From positions 1-64,000 of the forward strand of contig WNNJ02002512.1 of the NCBI GenBank assembly GCA_012934845.2: 64,000 nucleotides of DNA, read 5' to 3'. Positions 1-9,081 of this stretch are shown here, piece after piece. The notes under the pieces are model-generated. The model searched no databases. It was not told the DNA's origin and saw only the letters and a program-made list of their open reading frames with translations. This stretch comes from Pomphorhynchus laevis (lineage: Eukaryota; Acanthocephala; Palaeacanthocephala; Echinorhynchida; Pomphorhynchidae). The translations under genes were made by a program, and so were the position numbers. Every line of letters begins with the position of its first letter. The stretch's first letter is position 1.

Positions 1-220
1 AAATTGTTGGATTTAAGAGCTAACGCCACCAACAATTTAAGCTAGATGTCGGAAATGCATTTTCACAATGTCACAGAGGCAGCCGAAACGGCGTGTGATA
101 GTTCATCTTACTGACGATGGCTGCCGGCTATCACATGACCGTCTAGGAGTGACGAAAGTTTGCAGACTGAAGAATATGCTCGATTGAACCTTACTTATAT
201 ATATATATATATATATATAA
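1..220 (+). repeat. Satellite monomer, variant A (partial), ending in a (TA)n run
   Basis: The window opens inside a monomer of the same satellite superfamily that forms the arrays at 221-1045, 12044-12885 and 12952-13440. It shares the conserved boxes around 65-153 but is otherwise diverged. A TA dinucleotide run at about 197-219 separates it from the 380-bp array. A similar TA run separates variants C and D near 12.9 kb, so TA tracts recur at variant junctions. Confidence 0.8.
70..153 (+). ncRNA. Strand-permuted hammerhead ribozyme candidate, variant A
   Basis: The order along the RNA is: outer stem GTCAC (70-74); helix II 3' strand GGCAGCC (78-84); GAAA (85-88); helix III 5' strand (89-101); linker TTCA; helix I 3' strand TCTTA (106-110); CTGACGA (111-117); helix II 5' strand GGCTGCC (119-125); GG; helix III 3' strand (128-141); GTC (141-143); helix I 5' strand TAGGA (144-148); outer stem GTGAC (149-153). 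Every junction of a hammerhead three-way core is present. Predicted cleavage falls between 143 and 144. Helix III is 3 bp, a bulged A, then 10 bp. One extra T sits between the CUGANGA box and helix II. Activity is inferred, not shown. Confidence 0.6.
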
Positions 221-440
221 ATGCCGTATTTCGTAAGAAATCCTGGACCGTTGTCTACTCAGCACATCCGTGCACTACTATTATACCTGCCGTATCCATT
301 TAGGATCCAACGAGTGCAGCGACAATTCAGCAACAACCTCTGCCTAGTGTTTAAGGATGGTCCGCACAGCAATTCGATCTGGTTGAGAGCGTAAGCCTCA
401 GACAATTAAGCAAAGTGTCGGAAACGCCTTTATTCACAAT

Positions 441-541
441 GTCACACAGGCAACCGAAACGACCAGTGTGTACCTCATTCTACTGATGAGTGTTGCCGGG
501 TACTCATCATTTCGATGCTGAAGTGGTCGTCTAGAAGTGAC
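441..541 (+). ncRNA. Strand-permuted hammerhead ribozyme candidate, variant B copy 1
   Basis: Same layout as 70-153. Outer stem GTCAC/GTGAC is at 441-445 and 537-541. Helix II is GGCAAC (449-454) with GTTGCC (492-497) plus a G490-C455 pair. GAAA is 456-459 and CTGATGA 483-489. Helix III starts CGACCA (460-465) with TGGTCG (524-529). GTC is 529-531. Helix I is TAGAA (532-536) with TTCTA (478-482), a perfect match. Compared with variant A, helices I, II and III all differ in sequence but remain paired. Predicted cleavage is between 531 and 532. Confidence 0.6.
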
Positions 542-820
542 ATGGTGACTGAAAGTCGTGAATCGAAGTCCAGTCTATCAAGCAACACCATTTAGTATAA
601 ATGCCGTATTTCGTAAGAAATCCTGGACCGTTGTCTACTCAGCACATCCGTGCACTACTATTATACCTGCCGTATCCATTTAGGATCCAACGAGTGCAGC
701 GACAATTCAGCAACAACCTCTGCCTAGTGTTTAAGGATGGTCCGCACAGCAATTCGATCTGGTTGAGAGCGTAAGCCTCAGACAATTAAGCAAAGTGTCG
801 GAAACGCCTTTATTCACAAT

Positions 821-921
821 GTCACACAGGCAACCGAAACGACCAGTGTGTACCTCATTCTACTGATGAGTGTTGCCGGGTACTCATCATTGCGATGCTG
901 AAGTGGTCGTCTAGAAGTGAC
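821..921 (+). ncRNA. Strand-permuted hammerhead ribozyme candidate, variant B copy 2
   Basis: Second monomer's copy, offset by 380 bp from 441-541 and differing at one loop position. All core boxes and helices are retained; the predicted cleavage site lies between 911 and 912. Because two monomers lie in tandem, the CUGAUGA strand of copy 1 and the GAAA and GUC strands of copy 2 could also pair in the ordinary hammerhead topology across monomers. Confidence 0.6.
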
Positions 922-1045
922 ATGGTGACTGAAAGTCGTGAATCGAAGTCCAGTCTATCAAGCAACACCATTTAGTATAAATGCCGTATTTCGTAAGAAA
1001 TCCTGGACCGTTGTCTACTCAGCACATCCGTGCACTACTATTATA

Positions 1046-1446
1046 TATAAAGGATTTATTTTAACGTGGCAAATGCGTGCCAGCGCACGCTTACATGACC
1101 ACAACAAAACAAGACTGTGAATCAGGTGTCGAGAAGGTGTGAACGGAGGAGGTGTTTGAATGTGATAAAAGAGGGAGCGCGGCGGACGTCGAGAGGGAGT
1201 TGATTCCAGGCGAGTGAGGCGGCGACGAGGAAGGATCGGAGACCGTAGTTGTTGGAATAATTAGGAACGTGGAGTAAGAGGGTATGACAGGAACGAAGCG
1301 ATAGCGAGGTGGGGCGAGTATCGTCTAAGAAAGGAAGGTTGATGAACGATGGGGAGCCGACAGCGATGAGACGAAAAGTAACGAGAAGAAGGCGGAGTTT
1401 GATGCGGATGTGGATGGTGGGCCAGGAGAGTTGGGCAAAATCATCG
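1046..1446 (-). mobile_element. LINE family 2, 3'-terminal fragment
   Basis: On the minus strand this holds the last part of the family 2 RT ORF, including the conserved tract LSLRSCHTLLLHVPNYSNNY and the following AWNQLPLDVRRAPSF motif. The family 3' end follows, with its GCGTGC...GCACGC hairpin at about 1072-1092. It abuts the satellite on one side and the 3' tail of the family 1 LINE at about 1447 on the other. A copy of the same tract is at 33845-34735. It is a dead fragment. Confidence 0.85.
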
Positions 1447-1558
1447 GCATATATATAATTGTTACAACAGCCCAGGAGCATAAGCTCAAATTGGCTGGAT
1501 CACATAGCTCAAAACATAAAAAAAACAGAAAATAAAGAAATAAAAGGTGAAACTGTCA

Positions 1559-4448
1559 TTATCGTGATTTAATAATTGCCTTGAACTTCTGGACGGAACC
1601 GCTGTCGATTGTCGATGCATGAAGATTGTTCCACAGGTCAGCAATGCGATCACTTATCGTAACACAATTTGTTTTGGGACGGAGTCTGCGCTTTATCATA
1701 AGTCTGTGGCCTCGTAGTCGACCCGGTGGACGAATTGTAAACATAGACTTCGAAACATGTCCAGGTATAGACAGTGACCGCCATACATACACTAGGTCGG
1801 CGTCAGACAGCGAACGTTCAACAGTGTGTACATTCAACAATGCCAGTCTCTGGGTATAGTTGACACCACGCACTGAAGACACAAGATGGGTTGCTTGTCG
1901 TAATATCCGTTCGTATATTTCCAATTCGCCACGGAGCTGTGGGTGTATTGCAGGGGACGCGTATAACATGTGCGATTTTATAAGGGCAGAGTAGGCAATG
2001 CGAAAACTAACTGGATCGAGTTGGCCAAACGAGCGTCTTAACATACCTAGCATACGTCGACATTTGGATGCGACATATTGGACGTGGACTCGTGTCTTCA
2101 TATCTTCACTTACGATCACGCCCAGATCACTAAAACATGAAACCTTTTCGATGTTTACATCTTCTATCGCATATGTCCCTACGATTTTTATGGGACCTAT
2201 GTGCATATGACTACACTTGTTAGGATTCAAAACCAGTCCCTTTGCACGACACCATTTGGTGATTGAGTCTACGTCGCGTTGCAACTCAATTACATCGTGC
2301 GTGCTTTGTATTGGACGCCAAATCTTTAAATCATCGGCATATAGAGCGCACTCACTTGATATGACATCAATCATATCATTAATATATATTGAAAAGCATT
2401 GGACTCAGAACGCAGCCTTGTGGTACACCACAGGTGATTGCTGACCACTTAGATATACAACCTTTGATGCGCACGGCAAAGTAACGATCAGTTAGGAATG
2501 ACTGAATCCAAGTTTTAACGCGACCGTCAATCCCACATAGCGATAGTTGATTGATAAGAATACGGTGTACGACCCTATCAAAAGCCTTTGATAAATCGAA
2601 GAAGAGCGTGTCCACTCCCGTTCCTGCTTGAACCGCATTCGACCAACTATTCCGGGAGAATACAAGGTTAGTTACCGTAGAACGGTGAGGTCTGAAACCG
2701 TGCTGGGCATCGTTGAGGATGTTATTGTCTTCTAGATGTGAACTTACTGTACGAAGCAGAATCTTTTCCATTACTTTGCACGCAATAGAAGTTAGACTTA
2801 TGGGACGATAATTGTTAGTCTGATTGCGATCACCCTTTTTGAACACAGGGCAGATTATAGATCTTTTCCAGTCATCCGGTAAACTTCCAGAGTATAGAGA
2901 ACTCTGGAATATAGCACATAGCGGACTTGTCAACACTGTAGCCAGCTCGCGGAAAAGTATAGATGGAAGGCCATCCGGTCCGGAAACGGGAGTACGTGGA
3001 AGCTTGAGTAGCTCTGTACGGACGTCCTCTTCGCTAATTAATATGTCATTAAGACATGATCGAATGAATCTGGGAGTGTAATGGGACAAATAGTCGTAAT
3101 CCAACTTTGCTTCTTGAATTGCAAAATGAGCGGAAAAGAGCTCTGCAACTTCGATAGGGTCAACAATTAAATCACCCGCGTTGTTCACAATGCTGTAAAA
3201 TTTATCTGACGCAGTATTACTGCGCAGTAGGTGATTGAATAACTGCTTAGGGTTCGAGGATGCAGCCCGACATATATTAGAAATGAAATTCTTCCTCTTT
3301 AGTCTATTCATATAAGTTACCTTGTTTCTCAATAAACGGTATTTATCAAAGGATAGTCTACCATCTTTGTACGCAGAAAATGAGATATCCCGTGATCTGA
3401 TTGCATGCTTAATTTCAGAGTCAAACCAAATTGGAATACGGATGCTCGTTTTCTTATGTTGAATTGGTGAGAAGAATGTCAATAACTCAATCAGAGTACG
3501 TTTGAGATGGTTCCATGCAGGGTTAGTACCAATGATAAAAGGATTGGGCCATGCTACCGTACTGAGTATACGTTCCATACTGAGAAAGTTAGCCTTCATT
3601 GGATTGACTTGTGGAACTGTTTTGATTGAACGAGGGCATCTGAACGAAACTACAATATCAATCACACGATGGTCACTAGAACTGATTGGTGGATCATAAT
3701 TAATCAGGTCAATGATATAGGCATCAACCGATAGGCATATATCAAGTAGAGACACACTATGTCCACGAGCGCGTGTGAATTCGTGAATTAGCTGATTAAG
3801 GTTCAAGTCATTAATAGCGTCGAGAAGATTTGCTGATTCAGGGTCACAACCAGGTAGAGACACGAAGTTTATCCAGTCAACGTGGCGCATATTGAAATCA
3901 CCAAGAACTATCGCCGATGACTTAGTTCTTAAATGTTTTCGCAATGAGTTACAGATAGACACTGTGGATGAACGAGGTGATCGATAGAATAAGCCCACAA
4001 TGAAATGACGATTATCTGTCGCTGTTAGTTCGACCCAAATGTACTCATTTAGGGACACCTCGTCAGCGCATGCATCGATTAGTCTTACCGACAAAGAATC
4101 TCGCGCGAAGATGATGATTCCACCACCTCTTGAAGATAACCGATCCATACGAACAAGAGAGTATCCATCTAGACTAATTTCATCATCACATATTTGTGGA
4201 TTAAGCCAGGTTTCCGTGAGTGCTACAATATCCGCATTTTTTTGCTTGACAACAAAGGAAAGTTCGGATAACTTAGTTGATATACTAAGTATATTTGTAT
4301 ATAAGAGACGCAAGTTAGGTATATGGTAGTCTTGTTGATCACAAATAGGTGTGTTGCGAGATTGAAAATCTTCCGAATGACGGCGATCACGAAAATGGAG
4401 TGAACTCGTCATTATTGTTGGCCCGATAGCTAGTTTAATGCGGCGCAA
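1559..4448 (-). pseudogene. LINE family 1 ORF2 (APE endonuclease-RT), copy 1, one frameshift
   Basis: The two-domain LINE ORF2 nicks target DNA and primes reverse transcription. The endonuclease shows ALTETWLN, RGGGIIIFARD, VLGDFNMRHVDW and SDHRVIDI. The RT shows NNYRPISLTSIACKVMEK, QHGFRPHRSTVTN, FFDLSKAFDRV (motif A), GVPQGCVLSPMLF (motif B) and LYADDLKIW (motif C, YADD). A thumb and C-terminal tail follow. The frame is open from 4448 to 2379 and again from 2374 to 1559; a single shift lies in a TA run between motifs B and C. The first ATG-started segment is MTSSLHF, slightly inside the open frame. Confidence 0.93.
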
Positions 4449-5614
4449 CGCAAGGTGACAGGGTCTACTTGCTGCGCAAGAACAAGAGGCGTCCAGTGCA
4501 CCCGAACACGCCGCCGCATTACCATAAAATTTTGAATAGTCAGGTTTGTTTCGCCTGCTACAGTCCGCCTATGAAGTTCTTGTTTTGCAGCTTTGAGTTT
4601 CTCTCTATCTTGAGAATCGAGGTCCCGTAAAAATCTAATACCGGATCCACGCAGACGGTATGCGTGTCTGAAGAGTGATTTAGCTGACTCACGAGTATTT
4701 AATATCACCTTAAGCAAACGAGGTCTCAAGCTACCCGGTACACTCTTTCCAAGACGAAATAGCGATAAAACCCTCAAAGAGCTCACTTCATTCTCATCGC
4801 AACCCGATAAAACCAATGACAAAATGGAACGAACCTTATCGAGATCGTCATTCATGCAATACTGACAATTCACGGATGATGACTCCTCAATATTCGCTAC
4901 AATAACTGCTCGATCTCGACCACTCTTTGTGTCCATATTTGAGCGAACTTCGCGATAACCAGCTGAGGAATTATTTGGCGTTGCAGCTCGAGGGAGAATA
5001 TTTGCCCGGTTTAGGTTTATTGAATCGACATTTAAACGTAACTGTGGAATAGACTGTTCCAACTCATAGTTGGAGTGATAATCCACGACCGAGCACTCAG
5101 ACAAATTGTGGGTTGATGCAGACATGTTAAGATTGTTCGTTGATGAGGACTCGCGAGAATTATGTTCTGGTAGGGAATCGTGAACATCATTTGTTGATGA
5201 AGACATGCTGGAAAATCCAGGAGAAACTGGCAATTGAGAGTTAACGTTGGAACTGACTACGTTTATGCAGCTTGTTAGGTCTAAGATGTCTGAGTTGATA
5301 CGTTGAAAAAGAGTAGTTGCAGGTGACACATCTGCACATAGTGATTTGTCAATCTCTTCTAAATTAGATGAGCCAGACGATCTGCAACTTACTCGAGTCT
5401 TAAGCTCATTGAATAGCTTGGCTGAACAATAACCACAGATGAAATCGGCATTGTTGAACTTTTTGATGAAGCTATCGGTCGCTGACACACATGTCCAAAT
5501 ATCGCAATCCGTGTTGGAGCACTTAATTTGATGGGATTTATAAGACTCCTGAGTAGTCTGAACATTTGTATATCCAGTCGTTCTATTGAGCTGCTTCCGC
5601 TTTTTTCCAGTCAT
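4430..5614 (-). CDS. LINE family 1 ORF1 protein, copy 1
   Basis: This encodes the ORF1 protein of a CR1-like LINE, a nucleic-acid-binding factor expected to act in the retrotransposition RNP. The start is placed at 5614 (MTGKKRKQ), directly after the 5' UTR, although the frame stays open further upstream. The N-terminal third has a PHD-like zinc finger: C-x4-C-D-I-W, then F-I-C-G-Y-C about 35 residues on. A long serine/asparagine-rich linker follows. The C-terminal part has the LFRLGK...RPRLLKV, HAYRLR and RDLDSQDREKL...ELHRR blocks typical of these ORF1s. About 394 residues, intact. Its 3' end overlaps the ORF2 frame by 19 nt, suggesting coupled or re-initiated translation. Not a host gene. 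Confidence 0.9.
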   Translation of the reverse strand: MTGKKRKQLNRTTGYTNVQTTQESYKSHQIKCSNTDCDIWTCVSATDSFIKKFNNADFICGYCSAKLFNELKTRVSCRSSGSSNLEEIDKSLCADVSPATTLFQRINSDILDLTSCINVVSSNVNSQLPVSPGFSSMSSSTNDVHDSLPEHNSRESSSTNNLNMSASTHNLSECSVVDYHSNYELEQSIPQLRLNVDSINLNRANILPRAATPNNSSAGYREVRSNMDTKSGRDRAVIVANIEESSSVNCQYCMNDDLDKVRSILSLVLSGCDENEVSSLRVLSLFRLGKSVPGSLRPRLLKVILNTRESAKSLFRHAYRLRGSGIRFLRDLDSQDREKLKAAKQELHRRTVAGETNLTIQNFMVMRRRVRVHWTPLVLAQQVDPVTLRCAALN

Positions 5615-5863
5615 ATCGGCGAATTTGTAGTGTAATTTGCTAGAACACTTATATATTAGAATATATAAGTGTACATGATCAATGCACACTTATAGTGATA
5701 GTACATGATCAATGTTTATCGGATGAAATACGTTATTATCATGTATTTGGCCATGCTGTTATGATGGGTCAAGGAATGGCAGAAAAACATAAAATAGTTT
5801 CTATTTTTTCAAATATTAGTATCTTAAAAGAACAGTTTTTGAAATATATATTTTGATATATCG

Positions 5864-6384
5864 ATGATATGTGTATTAAATATTCTGATAAATCAAAATT
5901 ATTTAAAAGTAGGGACATCTATATTTAGACAAGTAAAAGGTGTTCCAATGGGTGGTAATAGTAGCCTAATTATAGCTGACTTGTTTTTAAGCTTTATAGA
6001 ATATGAATTTGTTCATAACTGTGTAAAAACTAAATCTAAACTATATAAATATATGAAATATATGTTTCGATACATTGATGATATATGTGTATTTAATTCT
6101 AGCAATTTTTATTCAATTAGTGAACAAATTTATCCAGAAAGCCTTATTCTTAACAAAACCAATAATTAATGATAAAGAAGGTGTATATCTAGATATGAAC
6201 ATTAAATTAACATTAACTAAAACTACTATTAATTTATATCGTAAAGATGACATATTTAAATTTACAAGAAACATATTTTTGCATGAGCATTCATGCATAC
6301 CATATAATATAAAATATAATACATTAAATAATGAAATTTTAAGAATTGCAACAATATGTAATGATATTGAATTTCTTCAAAATC
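5864..6384 (+). pseudogene. Penelope-like reverse transcriptase, fragment
   Basis: RT of a Penelope-like element. QVKGVPMGGNSS, ADLFLSFIEYEF and the catalytic RYIDDIC motif are visible, followed by the palm-thumb stretch EGVYLDMNIKLTL and YRKDDIFKFTRNIF. Two overlapping frames (5864-6169 and 6075-6398) carry successive parts, so the reading frame is broken once near 6165. No GIY-YIG endonuclease domain was seen. Related fragments lie at 38950-39375, 44936-51000 and 57420-57990. Confidence 0.85.
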
Positions 6385-6685
6385 AAGAAAATTTATAACT
6401 GTTCTAGCAAATTACAATAAACATACAATAAAATAACATACAATCGGAAAAATCATTCATATCGATCTTGAAAATCCAAAGGCTGGAAGTGGAGTGATAA
6501 TACTAAATAAAATCAGTAATTTGAATCAATAAATTCAAATCGACTATACACATCGACTATACAACTACTACTTACAAGCTACTACTTACAATACACAACT
6601 ACTTACAAGCAAGCCCAACGAACACACAAGCTTAAACACATAATTATTCGATTACAACGAGCGAAACGAGTTGACACAACAATCG

Positions 6686-8182
6686 ATGGCAAGAACAAAG
6701 AAGACAGAAACGAAAAAATGCTTAGCAAGTCAGCAGATTAACGGTACTCGCAATCAGACTGTACCAAAATTAGCAAGCCCCTCCTCTGGGTATCAGCAAC
6801 ACGAGGTCTCTTGCAGCAGATCTGGATGCGACATATGGACAGCTGTCAACGTTCCATCCTGTCTGACGAAATCGCTACTCTCTAGGGATTTTGTTTGTGG
6901 GTTCTGTGCCTCCGAATTGCTCTCCTTGTTGTTCAAGGGTTATTGTGACGAGCAAGTATCAATAAATGCTTTAAAGAGGAACGCAGATTCAAACAGTCAC
7001 AACGATGGGGAAGATCTTAGTATTAACGAACCAGAACGGAGTTCAGAAGCGTTCAGAAAGTCAAGCAGCTTGTCGTCAGGGATTGATGATGTTTCGGCCA
7101 CTCCAAAATTATCTGAGATAGGAACCAATAATGCTATTCATGTACTCAATCATTCTCTCACGCAGCAGTCGAAGTTAGAACTGAGCGATCGATCAATCAT
7201 ACCCTTCAATAACAATTCAACTCAATGCTTCGTTAGGGATGCATTGCATGAGACTAATGTGATGGATTACTCCTTCAAACAACTTCCTGTTTTGGATTCT
7301 ATTGTTCATCCCCATATATTGGACTCGAGCAGCGTCGGTCTTGATGTAGATAACAAATGTTCCGCCCTCAAGCATGCAAATGTTGATTTGTCAACTCCTG
7401 TTAACACTTCCTCGGGCAGTGATTGTTCTCAAAACTGTCCTCTAGGTAGCGATTGTACTGAGCGTCCTTGTGCTTACCCGCAGCAACTGCATCACCGCTG
7501 CAGTTTATGTGTTGCTCCTCTAGTAGCCCCGTTTATTGAGAGCGTTAAGGATCTTGCAAAGGCTAGTCAGATTATAGTTAGGCCTATAGATAATCTACGA
7601 CAAATAGTTAGCCTTCCAAATAATAAACAACATGCAGTGATTCCTCCAAATCATCGTCGGCCATCGATTACCCCTGAGACTAATTCTTCATTAGTTCCGT
7701 CTGCTAGCCCTAAACAATTTAGCTCTAGACAATTTAACTCCAGAAGAGAGTTAAACGTTATCGTGAGCGGTGTTGAAGAATCTCTCAGTAACAATCCCCA
7801 AAGTAGACTGGATGACGATATTATGCATCTTCGCGCAGTGTTTTCTAAGATTTTTCTCCAGTGCGATGTGGATGTTGCGAAGTGTCTTAAAGTTCGAAGA
7901 GTTTTTCGTCTAGGCAAGAAACTTTCAGATAGACCTAGACTTCTAAAAGTTGTTCTAGACTCAAAAGATCATGTTGACTTCCTACTCAAGCATGCATTTA
8001 GATTATCGCGCTCTGATTTTCATATACTCCGTGATTTATCTCCTGCAGATCGTTTGAGAAGACACGAGGCTTTCAACGAGCTGCATCGACGGCTGGAAAG
8101 TGGTGAGGGTAACTTATGTGTACGGAATTTTCGGGTGGTCAAGTGGCGTCCGACTGTCCGGTGGCATCCCTTACTCCTGTAG
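6686..8182 (+). CDS. LINE family 1 ORF1 protein, copy 2
   Basis: Complete 498-residue ORF1 starting at the ATG at 6686 (MARTKKTETKK), just downstream of the 5' UTR. The PHD-like finger is at about residues 35-80: SCSRSGCDIW then FVCGFCASELL. A long low-complexity serine/asparagine region follows, with an inserted Cys/His-rich stretch at about residues 250-285 (CSQNCPLGSDCTERPC, HHRCSLC). The C-terminus carries FRLGKKLSDRPRLLKVVL, LLKHAFRLSRS and RDLSPADRLRRHEAFNELH. It overlaps the downstream ORF2 start by 67 nt. Expected role: RNA binding for the element's RNP. Longer than the copy 1 ORF1 because of the extra linker. Confidence 0.9.
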   Translation: MARTKKTETKKCLASQQINGTRNQTVPKLASPSSGYQQHEVSCSRSGCDIWTAVNVPSCLTKSLLSRDFVCGFCASELLSLLFKGYCDEQVSINALKRNADSNSHNDGEDLSINEPERSSEAFRKSSSLSSGIDDVSATPKLSEIGTNNAIHVLNHSLTQQSKLELSDRSIIPFNNNSTQCFVRDALHETNVMDYSFKQLPVLDSIVHPHILDSSSVGLDVDNKCSALKHANVDLSTPVNTSSGSDCSQNCPLGSDCTERPCAYPQQLHHRCSLCVAPLVAPFIESVKDLAKASQIIVRPIDNLRQIVSLPNNKQHAVIPPNHRRPSITPETNSSLVPSASPKQFSSRQFNSRRELNVIVSGVEESLSNNPQSRLDDDIMHLRAVFSKIFLQCDVDVAKCLKVRRVFRLGKKLSDRPRLLKVVLDSKDHVDFLLKHAFRLSRSDFHILRDLSPADRLRRHEAFNELHRRLESGEGNLCVRNFRVVKWRPTVRWHPLLL

Positions 8183-9081
8183 AGTCAGACCTCTTTAGTA
8201 GTGATGGTTCGTGTGTAGGAAAACTAGTAGACTTCGATAGTGTCACCGAGCGTGTCAAATTTTCCCATTATACGAACATTTTTGTCGGTTATTCAAATGT
8301 TCGTAGTCTCCTGGCTCAGTTCTCGGAAATTAAATTCATAGTTGCTTCGAAACGTTTTGATGTATTTTGTATAACCGAAACATGGCTACATTCTGACATT
8401 TCGGATGACTGTGTTGCCATCCCTAACTATTTTGTAATACGTTCGGATCGCTCATGTCATAAGGATTTAGGGATTATTGTTCATAGATCCTTGAAAACAA
8501 AGTTGAACACCGACTTCTTTCTAGGTAAAGCTACTAGGGCGTTATATTGTATTAAAAATGCATTCCTCAGGTTAAGCTGTCACATGTTCAAGAGGTTATT
8601 CATCTCCATCGTCAGGCCACACTTGGAGTACTGCATTCAGGCTTGTTTCCCTGTCACTAAGCAAGAACTATTAGACCTGGAGTCTATTCTTAGGCGCGGA
8701 TCGAGGCTCTGTATTGGCTTAAGTGGTATTGACTATTATGTACGTCTAAGTCGTATTGGGATGTTGTCGGTACGTGAGAGGTTCATATCCTTGGAAATGC
8801 TATGTATATGGCATATGTCGAATGATGTGGTAGGTTATCCCACCGATGTAATCACTAGGCGGGTAGATCAGTTGCGGGGACATAGCAGAGTCTTGTATAA
8901 ATTTAGATTTGGCAGATTACCAAAAGTGTATAGACTCTCAAGAAGAGGAATTAACATGTGGAATTCGTTGCCTGAGGAAGTCGTCGCAGCCCCCAGTTTG
9001 AGAACGTTTAAATCACGATGCTACAAATGGATACATGAACAATGCCGACATTCAACACTACCACTTGAATACCCTAATTAG
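8116..9081 (+). CDS. LINE family 1 ORF2 deletion derivative (endonuclease start fused to RT thumb)
   Basis: An open frame of 321 residues. Residues about 50-112 are the start of the APE endonuclease (YSNVRSLLAQFSEIKF, CITETWLHSDIS). At about residue 113, directly after the SDRS motif, it jumps to the RT thumb, reading KDLGIIVHRSLKTKLN and continuing through the family C-terminus (RGINMWNSLPEEVVAAPSLR). Most of the endonuclease and the whole RT palm are absent, so it cannot be catalytic. Full-length relatives are at 1559-4448 and 29405-32395. The deletion kept the frame, and the remnant is free of stops. Confidence 0.9.
   Translation: MCTEFSGGQVASDCPVASLTPVESDLFSSDGSCVGKLVDFDSVTERVKFSHYTNIFVGYSNVRSLLAQFSEIKFIVASKRFDVFCITETWLHSDISDDCVAIPNYFVIRSDRSCHKDLGIIVHRSLKTKLNTDFFLGKATRALYCIKNAFLRLSCHMFKRLFISIVRPHLEYCIQACFPVTKQELLDLESILRRGSRLCIGLSGIDYYVRLSRIGMLSVRERFISLEMLCIWHMSNDVVGYPTDVITRRVDQLRGHSRVLYKFRFGRLPKVYRLSRRGINMWNSLPEEVVAAPSLRTFKSRCYKWIHEQCRHSTLPLEYPN

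Larger units (their letters stand above)
221..1045 (+). repeat. Tandem satellite, 380-bp monomer (variant B)
   Basis: Two complete monomers (221-600, 601-980) and a partial third (981-1045) repeat with a period of exactly 380 bp. The two complete copies are nearly identical; I noticed a single base difference in the element near position 891. The reverse complement aligns in architecture with the arrays at 12.0-13.4 kb, so these belong to one superfamily in opposite orientation. No convincing coding capacity: the open frame across 938-1120 is a chance run. Confidence 0.95.
1447..5690 (-). mobile_element. LINE family 1 (CR1-like), copy 1, nearly complete
   Basis: An almost full-length non-LTR retrotransposon of about 4.2 kb. 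The 5' end (minus strand) begins near 5650 with a GTTCTAGCAAATTAC start shared with copies 2 (6385) and 3 (28108). ORF1 (4430-5614) overlaps the ORF2 frame, and a short 3' UTR with GAGCTTATGCTCCTGGGC runs to about 1456 and ends in an AT-rich tail. Only one frame disruption separates it from a complete element, so it is among the youngest insertions in the window. Confidence 0.92.

Noticed and set aside
70-153. HDV-like ribozyme as an explanation of the pseudoknot
   Set aside because: A 7-bp first helix and a GG after it resemble the HDV fold, but there is no P4 or J4/2 catalytic segment, and every conserved box matches the hammerhead core instead.
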